Both the position numbers and the translations under genes were made by a program. 64,000 nucleotides of DNA from a virus, in IMG/VR virus record IMGVR_UViG_3300031963_000041, positions 40,495 through 104,494 of that record; one strand, 5' to 3'. This document shows positions 23,886 through 32,519 of this stretch, piece after piece. Within the stretch, counting starts at the first letter, position 1; each line of letters starts with the position of its first letter. The notes under the pieces were generated by a model, which had not been told where the DNA came from, did no database searches, and saw only the letters and a list, made by a program, of their open reading frames with translations.

Positions 23886-25163
23886 ATGCAAGACCGTAGA
23901 TGGAAGGTATACAAACTGCAACAAGAATGGACAGAAAACCCGCGCTGGACCGGAATCAAACGTGATTATTCAGCCGAGGACGTGGTGCGTTTGCAAGGTT
24001 CCAACCCCATAGAATACAGTCTGGCACGGCGTGGCGCCGAAAAATTGTGGCGTTTGCTACATGAACAAGATTATGTCAACACCCTGGGAGCACTCACGGG
24101 CATGCAAGCCCTGCAACAGGTCAAGGCCGGTTTGAAGGCTATATATTTGAGTGGGTGGCAAGTGGCCGCTGATGCCAACTTGGCTGGCGCCATGTATCCT
24201 GATCAGAGCCTGTATCCCGCAGACTCTGTGCCAGCAGTGGTGCGTAGGATCAACAATGCTTTTACCAGAGCAGATCAGATCGCCTGGATGGAAGACCAAG
24301 AAGATCGAGATTTTTTCGCACCCATCGTGGCTGACGCAGAGGCAGGATTTGGTGGTGTGCTCAATGCGTTCGAACTCATGAAGGCCATGATCGAAGCCGG
24401 GGCCGCAGGTGTGCATTTTGAAGATCAATTAGCGTCCGTAAAGAAATGCGGACACATGGGAGGAAAAGTCCTTGTTCCAACACGAGAAGCCATCAATAAA
24501 CTTATTGCCGCTCGTCTCGCTTCTGATGTTATGGGAGTGCCTAGTCTTGTTATTGCTAGAACAGATGCCGAAGCCGGCGATCTTATCACTTCAGATATTG
24601 ATCCTAACGACGTTCCTTTTCTTACTGGTGAAAGAACTGTGGAGGGTTTCTATCGGACCCGAGCAGGATTCGACCAAGCAGTCAGTAGAGCCCTGGCCTA
24701 CTGTCCTTACGCAGATCTCGTATGGTGCGAAACAGGCAAACCCGACCTCGACTTCGCCAAGCGATTCGCCGAAGCCATACACCGACAGTTTCCGGGCAAG
24801 ATGTTAGCCTACAACTGCTCACCATCATTCAACTGGAGGAAGAACCTAGATGCAGACACAATTGGCCGTTTCCAACGTGAACTTGGAGCAATGGGTTACC
24901 GTTTTCAATTCATCACACTTGCTGGATTCCATGCTCTTAATCATGGCATGTTTGACCTTGCTCATGGCTATGCTAGGGACGGCATGTCTGCTTTCGTGGA
25001 GTTACAAGAGCGTGAGTTCGCGGATGCGAGCCGTGGTTTCGAAGCTGTCAAACATCAGAGAGAAGTAGGAACCAGTTACTTTGACCGCGTGACTACCACA
25101 GTGGAGGCTGATGCTTCCACCCAGGCTCTCAAAGGCTCAACAGAAGAAGAACAGTTCCACTGA
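23886..25163 (+). CDS. aceA: Isocitrate lyase
   Basis: 425 aa against about 434 in E. coli. It cleaves isocitrate to succinate and glyoxylate, the entry step of the glyoxylate shunt. The catalytic signature KKCGHMGGK has C188; the substrate and Mg2+ stretches [43 protein letters not shown] and [10 protein letters not shown] are all present, and the end STEEEQFH is the canonical C-terminus. ATG 23886 has a strong GGAGG; a longer frame from 23685 lacks support. No malate synthase is in the window. Complete and probably active, likely acquired from a host lineage. Confidence 0.96.
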   Translation: MQDRRWKVYKLQQEWTENPRWTGIKRDYSAEDVVRLQGSNPIEYSLARRGAEKLWRLLHEQDYVNTLGALTGMQALQQVKAGLKAIYLSGWQVAADANLAGAMYPDQSLYPADSVPAVVRRINNAFTRADQIAWMEDQEDRDFFAPIVADAEAGFGGVLNAFELMKAMIEAGAAGVHFEDQLASVKKCGHMGGKVLVPTREAINKLIAARLASDVMGVPSLVIARTDAEAGDLITSDIDPNDVPFLTGERTVEGFYRTRAGFDQAVSRALAYCPYADLVWCETGKPDLDFAKRFAEAIHRQFPGKMLAYNCSPSFNWRKNLDADTIGRFQRELGAMGYRFQFITLAGFHALNHGMFDLAHGYARDGMSAFVELQEREFADASRGFEAVKHQREVGTSYFDRVTTTVEADASTQALKGSTEEEQFH

Positions 25164-25273
25164 TGGCAAGCACTTGGTCTAGAGTATCTCGACGCAAAAA
25201 GATCAAATACGCTGTGATCTCGGTATTATGGTGTGCAGGTCTGGCCATTGCGATATGGATCAATCTGCAATGA
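25163..25273 (+). CDS. Tiny membrane protein, 36 aa
   Basis: The ATG shares its A with the aceA stop. A basic N-terminus ([16 protein letters not shown]) precedes one helix (AVISVLWCAGLAIAIWI). It overlaps the next ORF by ATGA. Probably inserted in the inner membrane; unknown role. Confidence 0.5.
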   Translation: MASTWSRVSRRKKIKYAVISVLWCAGLAIAIWINLQ

Positions 25274-25464
25274 TGCGTAGCATTGAACGCATCTGGGCTC
25301 GAGCCACAGGTCATGTCATGGGCAACACTGACGAAGACCGCCCTAGAGTGCCCATCTTGACCATGAGAGAAGCAAGGGTAGCACTCTGCCTCAAAACGTT
25401 CTGGATAGTGATCCATGTGATCACTTGCGGATTCATAATAGCAAATGTCATAAGGCACTGGTAA
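25270..25464 (+). CDS. Small membrane protein, 64 aa
   Basis: Two adjacent ATGs (25270, 25273). A conserved-looking N-terminal MGNTDEDRPRVPILTMREA precedes one helix (FWIVIHVITCGFIIANVI). I recognise this combination from other T4-type aquatic phages; function unknown. It ends 1 nt before the aldolase. Confidence 0.65.
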   Translation: MMRSIERIWARATGHVMGNTDEDRPRVPILTMREARVALCLKTFWIVIHVITCGFIIANVIRHW

Positions 25465-25465
25465 A

Positions 25466-26095
25466 ATGTTAGAAACCATATGTGAAACATTAGTAGAGGC
25501 ATACCGCCGCAACTGGATCACCAGTCGAGACGGCAACGTCAGCATTCGGCATCATGATCGAGATCATTTCTACATCACACCATCAGGAGTGAGAAAGCAG
25601 ACCCTACAACCAGACCAGTTCAAGAAGATCATGATTCTTGAAAATGGTCCAGTGTCTCTCTGGCGAGAAGATTATTACACTGACATCAGCGCCAATCTCA
25701 AACCCAGCGGCGAGATTCCTTTGCACTTTGGACTGCAACGACGCATGGGACAACATGCCTCGGAGGTGCGTGTGGTAGTTCACTTGCATCCAACATACTG
25801 TGTGGCGGCCATGCACCGTGGCATCAATTTAGGCGACATTGTTGCGGACTTTCCAGAACTCAGTAGATATACCAAGGTAGCACCCAATGTGGGAGATGTG
25901 CCGCCTATAAGCCAAGAACTGGCAGATCGTTGCCACGAAAATTTACAATTAGATCAACAAGGCAACATCGCCTTTGACATCGTGGGCATCCGTGGACATG
26001 GTGTGGTTGCTATCGATACCTCACCGTGGCGTGCGTTTGAACACATAGAACGGCTGGAACATATCTGCAAGATAGTGTTGGCCTCGGGAGCGTGA
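25466..26095 (+). CDS. Class II aldolase/adducin-family protein
   Basis: 209 aa, the size of FucA/AraD/MtnB. SRDGNVSIR and ITPSGVRKQTL form the phosphate-binding region; the Glu of SGEIPLHFG and the zinc ligands in HLHPTYC and IRGHGVVA are kept. Members are zinc-dependent sugar-phosphate aldolases, epimerases or the MtnB dehydratase of methionine salvage; by eye I cannot choose. A methionine-salvage role would link it to the SpeD-like gene, but that is speculation. Confidence 0.85.
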   Translation: MLETICETLVEAYRRNWITSRDGNVSIRHHDRDHFYITPSGVRKQTLQPDQFKKIMILENGPVSLWREDYYTDISANLKPSGEIPLHFGLQRRMGQHASEVRVVVHLHPTYCVAAMHRGINLGDIVADFPELSRYTKVAPNVGDVPPISQELADRCHENLQLDQQGNIAFDIVGIRGHGVVAIDTSPWRAFEHIERLEHICKIVLASGA

Positions 26096-26706
26096 TGCAG
26101 TTCGTCAGCGATCGCGACGTGTATGACTCATGCCCACCACAGTGGTTGTGGGTCTATGACAAACTCATAGTGGCACGAAGACAGGGCATCGCCGCTGGAC
26201 CGGCTGGTATTCCCGTACCATGGTCCGGAGAATATGTGATAAGACCTATCACCAACATCCGCATGATGAGTCGAGGTGCGCAGATCGTGTGGATGGAAAA
26301 AGGTGACAGTGACACAGTGCCCGATGGATTTTTCTGGACCCAGGTGCTCGAAGGTCCGCATGTGTCAGTGGACTACCATTGGGGCCAACAGCATCTCACG
26401 GTGCAAGGTTTCAGAGATGATCCTCGGAGATTGGATCGTTTTTCACGGTGGTGTCGAACGGATTTAGATCGGCCTTTTCCTGGGATGTTGCACGATCTCA
26501 AGTATTATCAGGAATGGATCAACGTAGAATACATCGGCGATACAGTGATCGAAGTGCATCTACGATACAATGATGATTTCGCCAATCATGATAGTGATGA
26601 GATCTGGCCTGTATGGCCCGAATCCAGCCAACAACAGCCTCCCGGTACACAGTGGTATCACAGCCCTGCTGGTAGTAGATTGGGCTTCTGGATCAAGGAT
26701 AAGTAA
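26095..26706 (+). CDS. Phage protein with ATP-grasp-like features, 203 aa
   Basis: The ATG overlaps the aldolase stop. VYDKLIVARRQGIAAGPAG, then YVIRPITNIRMMSRGAQIVW and GFFWTQVLEGPHVSVDYHWG, are segments of an uncharacterised phage family whose order faintly recalls ATP-grasp ligases, but a complete ATP site is not visible. The last third is rich in Trp and acidic residues. Function unknown. Confidence 0.65.
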   Translation: MQFVSDRDVYDSCPPQWLWVYDKLIVARRQGIAAGPAGIPVPWSGEYVIRPITNIRMMSRGAQIVWMEKGDSDTVPDGFFWTQVLEGPHVSVDYHWGQQHLTVQGFRDDPRRLDRFSRWCRTDLDRPFPGMLHDLKYYQEWINVEYIGDTVIEVHLRYNDDFANHDSDEIWPVWPESSQQQPPGTQWYHSPAGSRLGFWIKDK

Positions 26707-26710
26707 TTTG

Positions 26711-27421
26711 ATGCTCCTATTCATATACATCCTGGTGATGACACACATCACCATAGCTTGTGTCACACTTTACTTGCATCGTAGCCAGGCACATAGAGGT
26801 GTGACATTTGATCCACGTGTGGCACATTTCATGAGATTTTGGCTGTGGCTCACCACAGGCATGGTCACCAAACAGTGGGTGGCCACACACAGAAAACATC
26901 ACAGATTCACTGACGCGGAAGGTGATCCGCACAGTCCGCAAAATGAAGGAATTTGGCAGATTTTATTAGGCGGTGCTTTTTACTATGCCTGGGCCGCAAA
27001 AGACAAAGCCATGGTCAACCAGTATGGTGTGGGCACGCCCGATGACTGGGTAGAGCGTCACATCTATGCACCATTCAACTGGTTGGGGGTGACCTTGATG
27101 TTCTTTATCAACTGCATGATTTGGGGCTGGGACTGGGGTTGGTTGCCTTGGCTATGGCAGATGATTTGGATCCCACTGTGGGCAGCCGGCGTCATAAACG
27201 GCCTGGGACACTGGTGGGGTTATAGGAACACTCAAACCAAAGACTATTCCACTAATATTGTGCCCTGGGCATTCTTCATCGGTGGTGAAGAACTACACAA
27301 CAATCATCATGCTGATCCAGCTTCGCCTAAACTCAGCCAAAAACCCTGGGAATGGGATCTAGGATGGACTTATATCAAAGGGCTAGAACGATTTGGTTTG
27401 GCCTACAACATCAAGTCTTAG
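26711..27421 (+). CDS. Fatty-acid desaturase
   Basis: 236 aa integral-membrane di-iron enzyme of the stearoyl-CoA desaturase type. The three histidine clusters are HRSQAHR, HRKHHRFTD and HNNHHADP, each between pairs of helices. It is shorter than most cellular members (about 280-400), mainly at both ends. It would place a double bond in membrane acyl chains and change fluidity during infection. ATG 26711 is chosen; TTG 26708 is adjacent. It overlaps the convergent gene by 11 nt. Confidence 0.92.
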   Translation: MLLFIYILVMTHITIACVTLYLHRSQAHRGVTFDPRVAHFMRFWLWLTTGMVTKQWVATHRKHHRFTDAEGDPHSPQNEGIWQILLGGAFYYAWAAKDKAMVNQYGVGTPDDWVERHIYAPFNWLGVTLMFFINCMIWGWDWGWLPWLWQMIWIPLWAAGVINGLGHWWGYRNTQTKDYSTNIVPWAFFIGGEELHNNHHADPASPKLSQKPWEWDLGWTYIKGLERFGLAYNIKS

Positions 27422-27791
27422 AAAACTTCATATTGATCGTGCCACCGGATTCAAATCCGTTCCAAGGCACCACAGTGGCTCCACCGTTTTGGGTCTGTGA
27501 GAATCCTGTGCCATTGACATCGGCATCCAAGCGGATGGTCTGATCCGTGGGTGCCATCCAGCCACGGTCCATGTATACTCCGGCCATGGGACCATAGGCC
27601 ACTGAACCTTGCATATACCACTGTTCCGGAACTGTCCAAAAACGCAAGGCGTTGGTATTGTTTGGATCAGATGTGGTCCAGGACCATGACTGACCAGGTG
27701 CGATAGTAGTTAAATCACCCACTGTGTTGTGGTTAACGGTTAGGTTATATTGGGTGTTGTTGACGATGTTGAGTGTAGCAGTCCAAGCCAT
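27411..27791 (-). CDS. Small beta-rich protein, 126 aa
   Basis: MAWTATLNIVNNTQYNLTVN, then IAPGQSWSWTTSDPNN and a hydrophilic beta-strand-rich remainder, with GGAGG before the ATG on the - strand. Asn/Thr/Trp-rich composition and the lack of a signal peptide or catalytic motif suggest a beta-sandwich surface or lectin-like domain. The two upstream in-frame starts lack ribosome sites. Convergent with the desaturase. I do not recognise the family. Confidence 0.7.
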   Translation of the reverse strand: MAWTATLNIVNNTQYNLTVNHNTVGDLTTIAPGQSWSWTTSDPNNTNALRFWTVPEQWYMQGSVAYGPMAGVYMDRGWMAPTDQTIRLDADVNGTGFSQTQNGGATVVPWNGFESGGTINMKFSKT

Positions 27792-27852
27792 GCAGTCCTC
27801 CATTTTGATAAAATTACTTAGCCAAAACACTATTATCTGGGTAGATTAATTA

Positions 27853-27882
27853 TTGTGCAGTGCAATAATTATCATATATAAT
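27853..27882 (+). promoter_or_regulatory. Promoter ahead of the phasin-like gene
   Basis: TTGTGC (27853-27858), 18-nt spacer and TATAAT (27877-27882). A 10-codon ORF and then the phasin-like gene follow within 70 nt. Confidence 0.55.
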
Positions 27883-27900
27883 AGTTCAAAGGAGATGCCG

Positions 27901-27933
27901 CATGGGGCGGGTCTCTAGCAGTAAACTCGCTTA
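27901..27933 (+). CDS. Possible 10-codon leader peptide
   Basis: AAAGGAG eight bases ahead of an ATG gives MGRVSSSKLA and a TAA, all between the promoter at 27877 and the phasin-like ATG at 27951. The ribosome site is as good as that of the main gene. It could be a leader peptide or chance. Confidence 0.35.
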
Positions 27934-27950
27934 ACTCAAGGAGAAACACT

Positions 27951-28226
27951 ATGTTTACATTAGACGCGACCATCGATGCAGTCCAGACCGGCAAGAAGCA
28001 ATTTGTCAAGACTTTCGTAACTGACGAAAAGATTGCCACAGCATTGAATGAGTTCATTGACAACCAATCCGAATATACCAAAAAAGCCGCCAAGGCCACT
28101 TTGGATGCTGGCACCACGGTTGTGCAAGAAACCATCAAGCATGCCCAGGAAGCCGCTAAATTTGACTATGTCAAATTCGGTGAGGGTATCATGAAAGCCT
28201 ACACATCCCAGACCAAAACCAAGTAA
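27951..28226 (+). CDS. Phasin-like protein, 91 aa
   Basis: MFTLDATIDAVQTGKKQFVK, then FIDNQSEYTKKAAKATLDAG and AQEAAKFDYVKFGEG, is an amphipathic all-helical protein like bacterial phasins, which coat polyhydroxyalkanoate granules. It is shorter than most phasins (110-190 aa). ATG 27951 follows CAAGGAGAAAC, and a strong terminator follows, so it is monocistronic. If it binds host storage granules it could affect carbon release; other amphipathic scaffolding roles are possible. Confidence 0.7.
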   Translation: MFTLDATIDAVQTGKKQFVKTFVTDEKIATALNEFIDNQSEYTKKAAKATLDAGTTVVQETIKHAQEAAKFDYVKFGEGIMKAYTSQTKTK

Positions 28227-28261
28227 TTTGGTAAAAAAACGGTTAACCGGTCACTAGACCA

Positions 28262-28304
28262 AAAATCCTACTTGTGTAATAATACACACATAGTAGGATT
28301 TTTT
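28262..28304 (+). terminator. Intrinsic terminator after the phasin-like gene
   Basis: AATCCTAC (about 28264-28271) pairs with GTAGGATT (28293-28300), with an inner GTGT/ACAC helix, followed by a T-run to 28304. A long two-part stem typical of a strong terminator. Confidence 0.85.
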
Positions 28305-28328
28305 ATGACCAATCTTTAAGGAGTTCGC

Positions 28329-28454
28329 ATGAAGCACTTGGTTTTTGCAGTATTGGTGGCCAGCCTTTTGGTTGGTTGTGGCACGATCGGTGGCGCGGTT
28401 TCCGGCGCCGGCCAAGATCTTTCCAAAGCCGGAGAATGGATCAAAAACAAATGA
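28329..28454 (+). CDS. Entericidin-like small lipoprotein, 41 aa
   Basis: MKHLVFAVLVASLLVGCGTI is a lipoprotein signal (Cys17); the mature 25 residues (GAVSGAGQDLSKAGEWIKNK) match the entericidin A/B pattern of a tiny Gly/Ala/Lys lipoprotein. Entericidins are bacteriolytic lipoproteins of a toxin-antidote locus in enterobacteria and common in betaproteobacteria. SD AAGGAG at about 8 nt. ATGA overlap with a larger lipoprotein. It could help lysis or envelope stress during infection. Confidence 0.75.
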   Translation: MKHLVFAVLVASLLVGCGTIGGAVSGAGQDLSKAGEWIKNK

Positions 28455-29131
28455 ACAAGTCAATCCTAGCCATGGCCTTGATCGCCGCCCTGGGTCTTTC
28501 GGCCTGTAGTTCTACCAAGACCACAGACGTAGGTCCCAATCGCACAGTGAACCCAGGCCCACAACAGGCTATCTCTGAGCAACGTGCCGCATCGGACTTC
28601 AAACGTGAAGGTGTCAAAGTCATCTATTCACTGTTGGGTGACCTGGATGCTGTAGAAGCCACTGGCTATGCTCCAGTTCAAGGCAACTCGGAACGTGCAG
28701 TGCAATCGGCCACCGAAGCGGCCTATGTGCTGGCCAAAGATCGCATGAGTTCGTTCTTGCATCCTGAGACCATCAATTCCAAAAGGTTCCTGGACACAGT
28801 GACCAAGAATTTAGAAAAGGCTCGCGACAACAAGACCAACAAGTTCGCCACAAACAAGAATCAGGATTTCGCTTTTGAAACATCTGATGAAGAAGCCGCT
28901 CGATCTGGCGAGATCAATCGCGAAGAGAACACAGCCGTGCGCAACGATGCTGTGAACATCCAGAGCAATCTACGCAAAACAGTATCTATCCAGCGTTCAG
29001 GTATCTTGGGCGGTGTGGTATTCAAAGAAGGCCGCATCATCAATGATGGTCGCAACGTGCAGGTAACAGTGCGTTGGGATAGGAAAGACAACAGCCAGCG
29101 CCGGATCATACTCAATGAAATGATGCGATAA
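28451..29131 (+). CDS. Lipoprotein, 226 aa
   Basis: MNKSILAMALIAALGLSACS has lipobox LSAC with Cys19. The mature part is helical then beta-rich, with RTVNPGPQQAISEQRAASDF and a C-terminal QVTVRWDRKDNSQRRIIL. It overlaps the entericidin-like gene by ATGA and the periplasmic gene behind it by TAATG. The three probably form one envelope-targeted operon. Not assignable to a named family by eye. Confidence 0.75.
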   Translation: MNKSILAMALIAALGLSACSSTKTTDVGPNRTVNPGPQQAISEQRAASDFKREGVKVIYSLLGDLDAVEATGYAPVQGNSERAVQSATEAAYVLAKDRMSSFLHPETINSKRFLDTVTKNLEKARDNKTNKFATNKNQDFAFETSDEEAARSGEINREENTAVRNDAVNIQSNLRKTVSIQRSGILGGVVFKEGRIINDGRNVQVTVRWDRKDNSQRRIILNEMMR

Positions 29132-30231
29132 TGCGTATTGTCGCTCTAGCACTGGCCACTACCTTGTTGGTCAGTGCGCCAGTGGTGGCACAGAGTGCCC
29201 CTGATTCGCTGAAGCCCAATCCTGTCAGCATCATCATACAGGTGGTTCCTTGGTTGCTCAAAGATGGCCATCCACATTACTTCGTGACCGCACGAGGGCA
29301 TGGGCGCACCACAGAAGAAGCCCGCATACAGGCCCTGAGAGCCGCGGTGGATCAAGCAGTGGGGTCGGTCATAGCATCCGAACGCGAAGTGCAAGATCGA
29401 ACACTGACAAGATCTGAAGTGGTAGCCCATGCGGCCGGTTTCGTGGACAGTTATGAAGTCAAAAGCGTAGAGCAACAAAACGGTCTAGTGGTCATGACCG
29501 TGGATGTGTGGGTGCGCCGCAGCCGATTGGCTGATCGTTTGTTGGGCGAACATCGAAAACCCGGACACATAGACAACGATCGTTTGACTGCCCAGGCCCA
29601 AACTCTAGATCACAGCCGCAAAAATGGCGATGCTCTGTTGCGCCAGGTCTTGGTGGATTTTCCGCACCGGGCCTATGACATAGAAAAACTGCCATCCAGG
29701 GTGTATTACAGTGACGATCGCCAGAAGAAACTGGAGTTGAATTTCGTGGTGCGCTGGCGCCCCACCTATGTGCAAAGCCTCAACGAAGCACTGGGCCAGG
29801 TGAGCCAAAACGCCAATGCCGGAGACTGCCTGGGCAGATATCGCCGTGATTGCCAATATCAAGGCTACGTCACTATCAAGGCCCGACCGGGCACACATGG
29901 ATGGAGCCGGACCGCGGCTTTTGATGATTCCATAACGCTGGCCTTGGTGCGCCAACACTTGATACACAGCAGACCCGCGGTGTTGTTTACTTTTTGGGAC
30001 CAAAATCGCAACATGATCTGGCGTGGATGCCATCGTTATTCGGATCTGGACAATCAGCAAGCGGGCATGCTGAACAATGAACGCTTGGCGCAACCCACGG
30101 ATCAAGGGGTGCAGATCAATACCTATATTGGATGGGCGGGCCGAGCAGGATTTAACCTTGACAGCGCCAACCCACCCGCTTTAGATCGCTACGAAATCGC
30201 AGTGGTGCGCGGAGATCAGTGCCCTAATTAA
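29131..30231 (+). CDS. Periplasmic protein with FlgT/LPP20-like N-terminal domain, 366 aa
   Basis: The signal peptide MRIVALALATTLLVSAPVVA precedes a domain VTARGHGRTTEEARIQALRA, VDQAVGSVI and AAGFVDSYEVKSVEQQNGLV, close to the N-terminal domain of the flagellar protein FlgT and related periplasmic proteins. The C-terminal 200 residues contain four Cys (GDCLGRYRRDCQYQG, GCHRY, DQCPN). In cells FlgT sits at the flagellar H-ring. On a phage it might coat or remodel outer-membrane structures; this is inference. Confidence 0.7.
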   Translation: MRIVALALATTLLVSAPVVAQSAPDSLKPNPVSIIIQVVPWLLKDGHPHYFVTARGHGRTTEEARIQALRAAVDQAVGSVIASEREVQDRTLTRSEVVAHAAGFVDSYEVKSVEQQNGLVVMTVDVWVRRSRLADRLLGEHRKPGHIDNDRLTAQAQTLDHSRKNGDALLRQVLVDFPHRAYDIEKLPSRVYYSDDRQKKLELNFVVRWRPTYVQSLNEALGQVSQNANAGDCLGRYRRDCQYQGYVTIKARPGTHGWSRTAAFDDSITLALVRQHLIHSRPAVLFTFWDQNRNMIWRGCHRYSDLDNQQAGMLNNERLAQPTDQGVQINTYIGWAGRAGFNLDSANPPALDRYEIAVVRGDQCPN

Positions 30232-30284
30232 ACTAGCCTATTTTGGATTTGCTCATAAGTAGTATGCAATCCAAAAAAATTTGT

Positions 30285-30290
30285 TATAAT
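30285..30290 (+). promoter_or_regulatory. -10 element ahead of the first clpP paralogue
   Basis: TTGTTATAATATGCG with TATAAT at 30285-30290; TATGCA near 30263 is a poor -35. The sequence GTTATAATATGCGTATATAAC is a partial palindrome and may be an operator. It gives a leader of about 30 nt with no clear Shine-Dalgarno. Confidence 0.45.
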
Positions 30291-30322
30291 ATGCGTATAT
30301 AACGAATTCACTACTCAAAAAT

Positions 30323-30904
30323 ATGTCGACCATGATCCAAGACAAAGACGATGTTGCATACTCGCCAGGTGACGATCTCAAAAAAAGTGGCATCTACACT
30401 TTTATGGGTGAAGTAGACGCTGAGTCCATGTTGCCCATCATTGAGTGGATCTTGCATGAAAACTACATAGTCAAGAAAAAGAAAAAAGAACTCATACTGA
30501 TGATCTGCAGTCGTGGCGGAGACATGGAAGAGGCCTTTGCGCTGATCGATGTCATGAACAGCAGTTCGATCCCCATCAAAACCGTGGGCCTGGGTCAGAT
30601 AGCCAGTTGTGGTCTGTTGATATTCCTGGCAGGCACCAAAACTCGCAGAGTGCTCACGCCCAACACTTCCATACTCAGCCACCAGTATTCATGGGGCAGT
30701 GATGGCAAGCATCACGAACTGTTTGCTATAACCAAGGAATTTGGATTGGCCCAACAACGGATGATCGATCACTACAGTGCTACCACTGGGCTGGATGAAG
30801 ATACCATCAAAACCAAATTGTTGCCTGCCAATGATGTTTGGCTCAGCGCCGAGGAAGCACTGGCACTGGGCATCTGTGATCACATAGCCAACGTCAGCCG
30901 TTAG
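30323..30904 (+). CDS. ClpP-like serine protease, diverged paralogue
   Basis: 193 aa. The nucleophile motif is GQIASCGLLIF with Ser95 (cellular ClpP: GxAASMG), the His is in ILSHQYS (H120) and the Asp in NDVWLSAEEALALGICD (D171). SRGGDMEEAFALID replaces the usual NSPGGS region. The catalytic triad is complete but the handle region differs from the canonical ClpP at 32520. The two may form a mixed tetradecamer, as known for ClpP1/P2 pairs of mycobacteria and cyanobacteria. Convergent with a large - strand gene. Confidence 0.85.
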   Translation: MSTMIQDKDDVAYSPGDDLKKSGIYTFMGEVDAESMLPIIEWILHENYIVKKKKKELILMICSRGGDMEEAFALIDVMNSSSIPIKTVGLGQIASCGLLIFLAGTKTRRVLTPNTSILSHQYSWGSDGKHHELFAITKEFGLAQQRMIDHYSATTGLDEDTIKTKLLPANDVWLSAEEALALGICDHIANVSR

Positions 30905-32457
30905 AAGTTCTTGCGGCGTTTTCTTCCTAGACCTCGTTCATCACCCACTGCCACTGTGTCTGACGCTTTGATGTCGGATCTTGGCGCTTGATAATCGGCG
31001 ATGTCCTGATCGCTACCGGGTTCAGTGCCGCCTGATGTGTCTGCGTTGGCCACGGCCTTGGGTTCTTTGTTGATGTTGAACACCAACTTGCCACCCGAAC
31101 TTGAAGTAGAACTGTAACTCTTCTCTGCTTCTATGGTCACTTGTGTGAACAATTTGCTGGGCCACACAGTGCGGAAACCCTTGATGATGATGTCCGTGCC
31201 TTTCTTGGCAGCTTCAGTATACATCTGCACAAAGGCCGAATTGTTGAGGATGTCTGCGGCCGCGTCAGAGAAATTGGTTCTTGTGTTGATCTCGTTGCAG
31301 ACTTTGTATGCCAGGCTGGCCACCATGTGCTCCAAAGGAACCACCTTGCTGGCATCTTTGACGGTTCTGTCATTGTAGATCTGGCGTAGATTGTCAGTCA
31401 ATCCTTGGACCTTGCGGATGTCCACAGACTGGGTCAAAGGCGTGAGCGTGGGTATGATGGCACCGGCTTCGGCTTCGTCGATGATACCCAACTGTGTGGC
31501 CAGTTCAATGGGTCCGCTCCAGTGATTGCCTTGTTCTATGGTTTCCAAGATATCTATCACTGATTGATATTGATCCACTATGTCTCCAAGGCCTGCATCG
31601 CGCAGTTCTCGGGCAGACTTCAACAAGTTGATCACTGATGCCATGGCGCCTTTGGCGCCTTTGGAACTGAGTTTGATCTGCTTGCCATTGGGAGCGATCA
31701 ACAGACTGTCAAACAGGCCACCACTCACGCCTTCGTTGAACGATACCACGCAATCAGAATAATTTCCACCCAAGAACACTTCGGCGGCTTTGCCAGCGTT
31801 GCCTGTGATGGGTTTGCCCTGGATCAAGGCCACGGGCTGTAGCATCTCGCAGAAGTAGTCCCGGAATCCGTTGAAATCAATGCCTTCGCCGGGCACGATG
31901 ATGGGAAAGTCTGTGGCTTGGTAGAATATGCGAGTGGCTTGACCAATGGGGCTGTCTTCTCCGAACTTGGCCATGATCTGTTGATAGATAGATTCTGGTG
32001 TTTGGCTCCGGAATTCCGTGAGCACTTGGCTGGGCTTGTAACCCACAGTTTCTTTTTCGCCACGTGCTGTCTTGTAGGTAAACTCTCCAGGTATGTCTGC
32101 GGTCTGGAAAAATGTGTTCTTGGTCCGTATTGGGTTGATCTCTTTGGCAAATTTTACCAGGTATCTGCGGCCCACTGCTGTATCAAAAGTGGCCAAGCCA
32201 AATGCTTTGGTGCCGGCTGTGGGGCGATTTATGGGCTCTACACCGGGTTTTAGTTTGGCCTTGAGTTTGTCAAAAACCTGCATCATTTCTTCAGAACTGT
32301 CATAGGCACCAGATTCGGGATAGAATTGCAGGCCCTGGAACACTATGAGATCGTCTTGCTCTTTGCTCCCGGTGCGCACGAATTCCTCACCGGGATTCCT
32401 GGCGCTGAGTCCACGTGATTCTTCTAGGTTTTCTATGATATCGATTAGGTTTCTCAT
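30901..32457 (-). CDS. Large phage protein of unknown function, 518 aa
   Basis: Starts MRNLIDIIENLEESRGLSAR and ends GLGRKRRKNF. Central parts include FLGGNYSDCVVSFNEGVSGG and LIAPNGKQIKLSSKGAKG, a hydrophilic alpha/beta protein without signal or membrane segments. The D-x(n)-IKLSSK stretch vaguely recalls nuclease folds but no complete active site is visible. It lies between and opposite to the two clpP genes, sharing a 62-bp divergent region with clpP, so co-regulation is possible. Confidence 0.75.
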   Translation of the reverse strand: MRNLIDIIENLEESRGLSARNPGEEFVRTGSKEQDDLIVFQGLQFYPESGAYDSSEEMMQVFDKLKAKLKPGVEPINRPTAGTKAFGLATFDTAVGRRYLVKFAKEINPIRTKNTFFQTADIPGEFTYKTARGEKETVGYKPSQVLTEFRSQTPESIYQQIMAKFGEDSPIGQATRIFYQATDFPIIVPGEGIDFNGFRDYFCEMLQPVALIQGKPITGNAGKAAEVFLGGNYSDCVVSFNEGVSGGLFDSLLIAPNGKQIKLSSKGAKGAMASVINLLKSARELRDAGLGDIVDQYQSVIDILETIEQGNHWSGPIELATQLGIIDEAEAGAIIPTLTPLTQSVDIRKVQGLTDNLRQIYNDRTVKDASKVVPLEHMVASLAYKVCNEINTRTNFSDAAADILNNSAFVQMYTEAAKKGTDIIIKGFRTVWPSKLFTQVTIEAEKSYSSTSSSGGKLVFNINKEPKAVANADTSGGTEPGSDQDIADYQAPRSDIKASDTVAVGDERGLGRKRRKNF

Positions 32458-32519
32458 TGCAGATATTTTCAGTGTATGCTATACTTATCTAGGATACTTA
32501 CTTACAACAAGGAGAAACA

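Noticed and set aside
27411-27791. Aegerolysin or actinoporin-like toxin
   Set aside because: Length and beta-rich composition are similar, but no family motif is visible, so left as unknown.
30901-32457. PD-(D/E)XK nuclease in the 518-aa - strand protein
   Set aside because: The IKLSSK segment is suggestive but no acidic pair or full motif could be placed.
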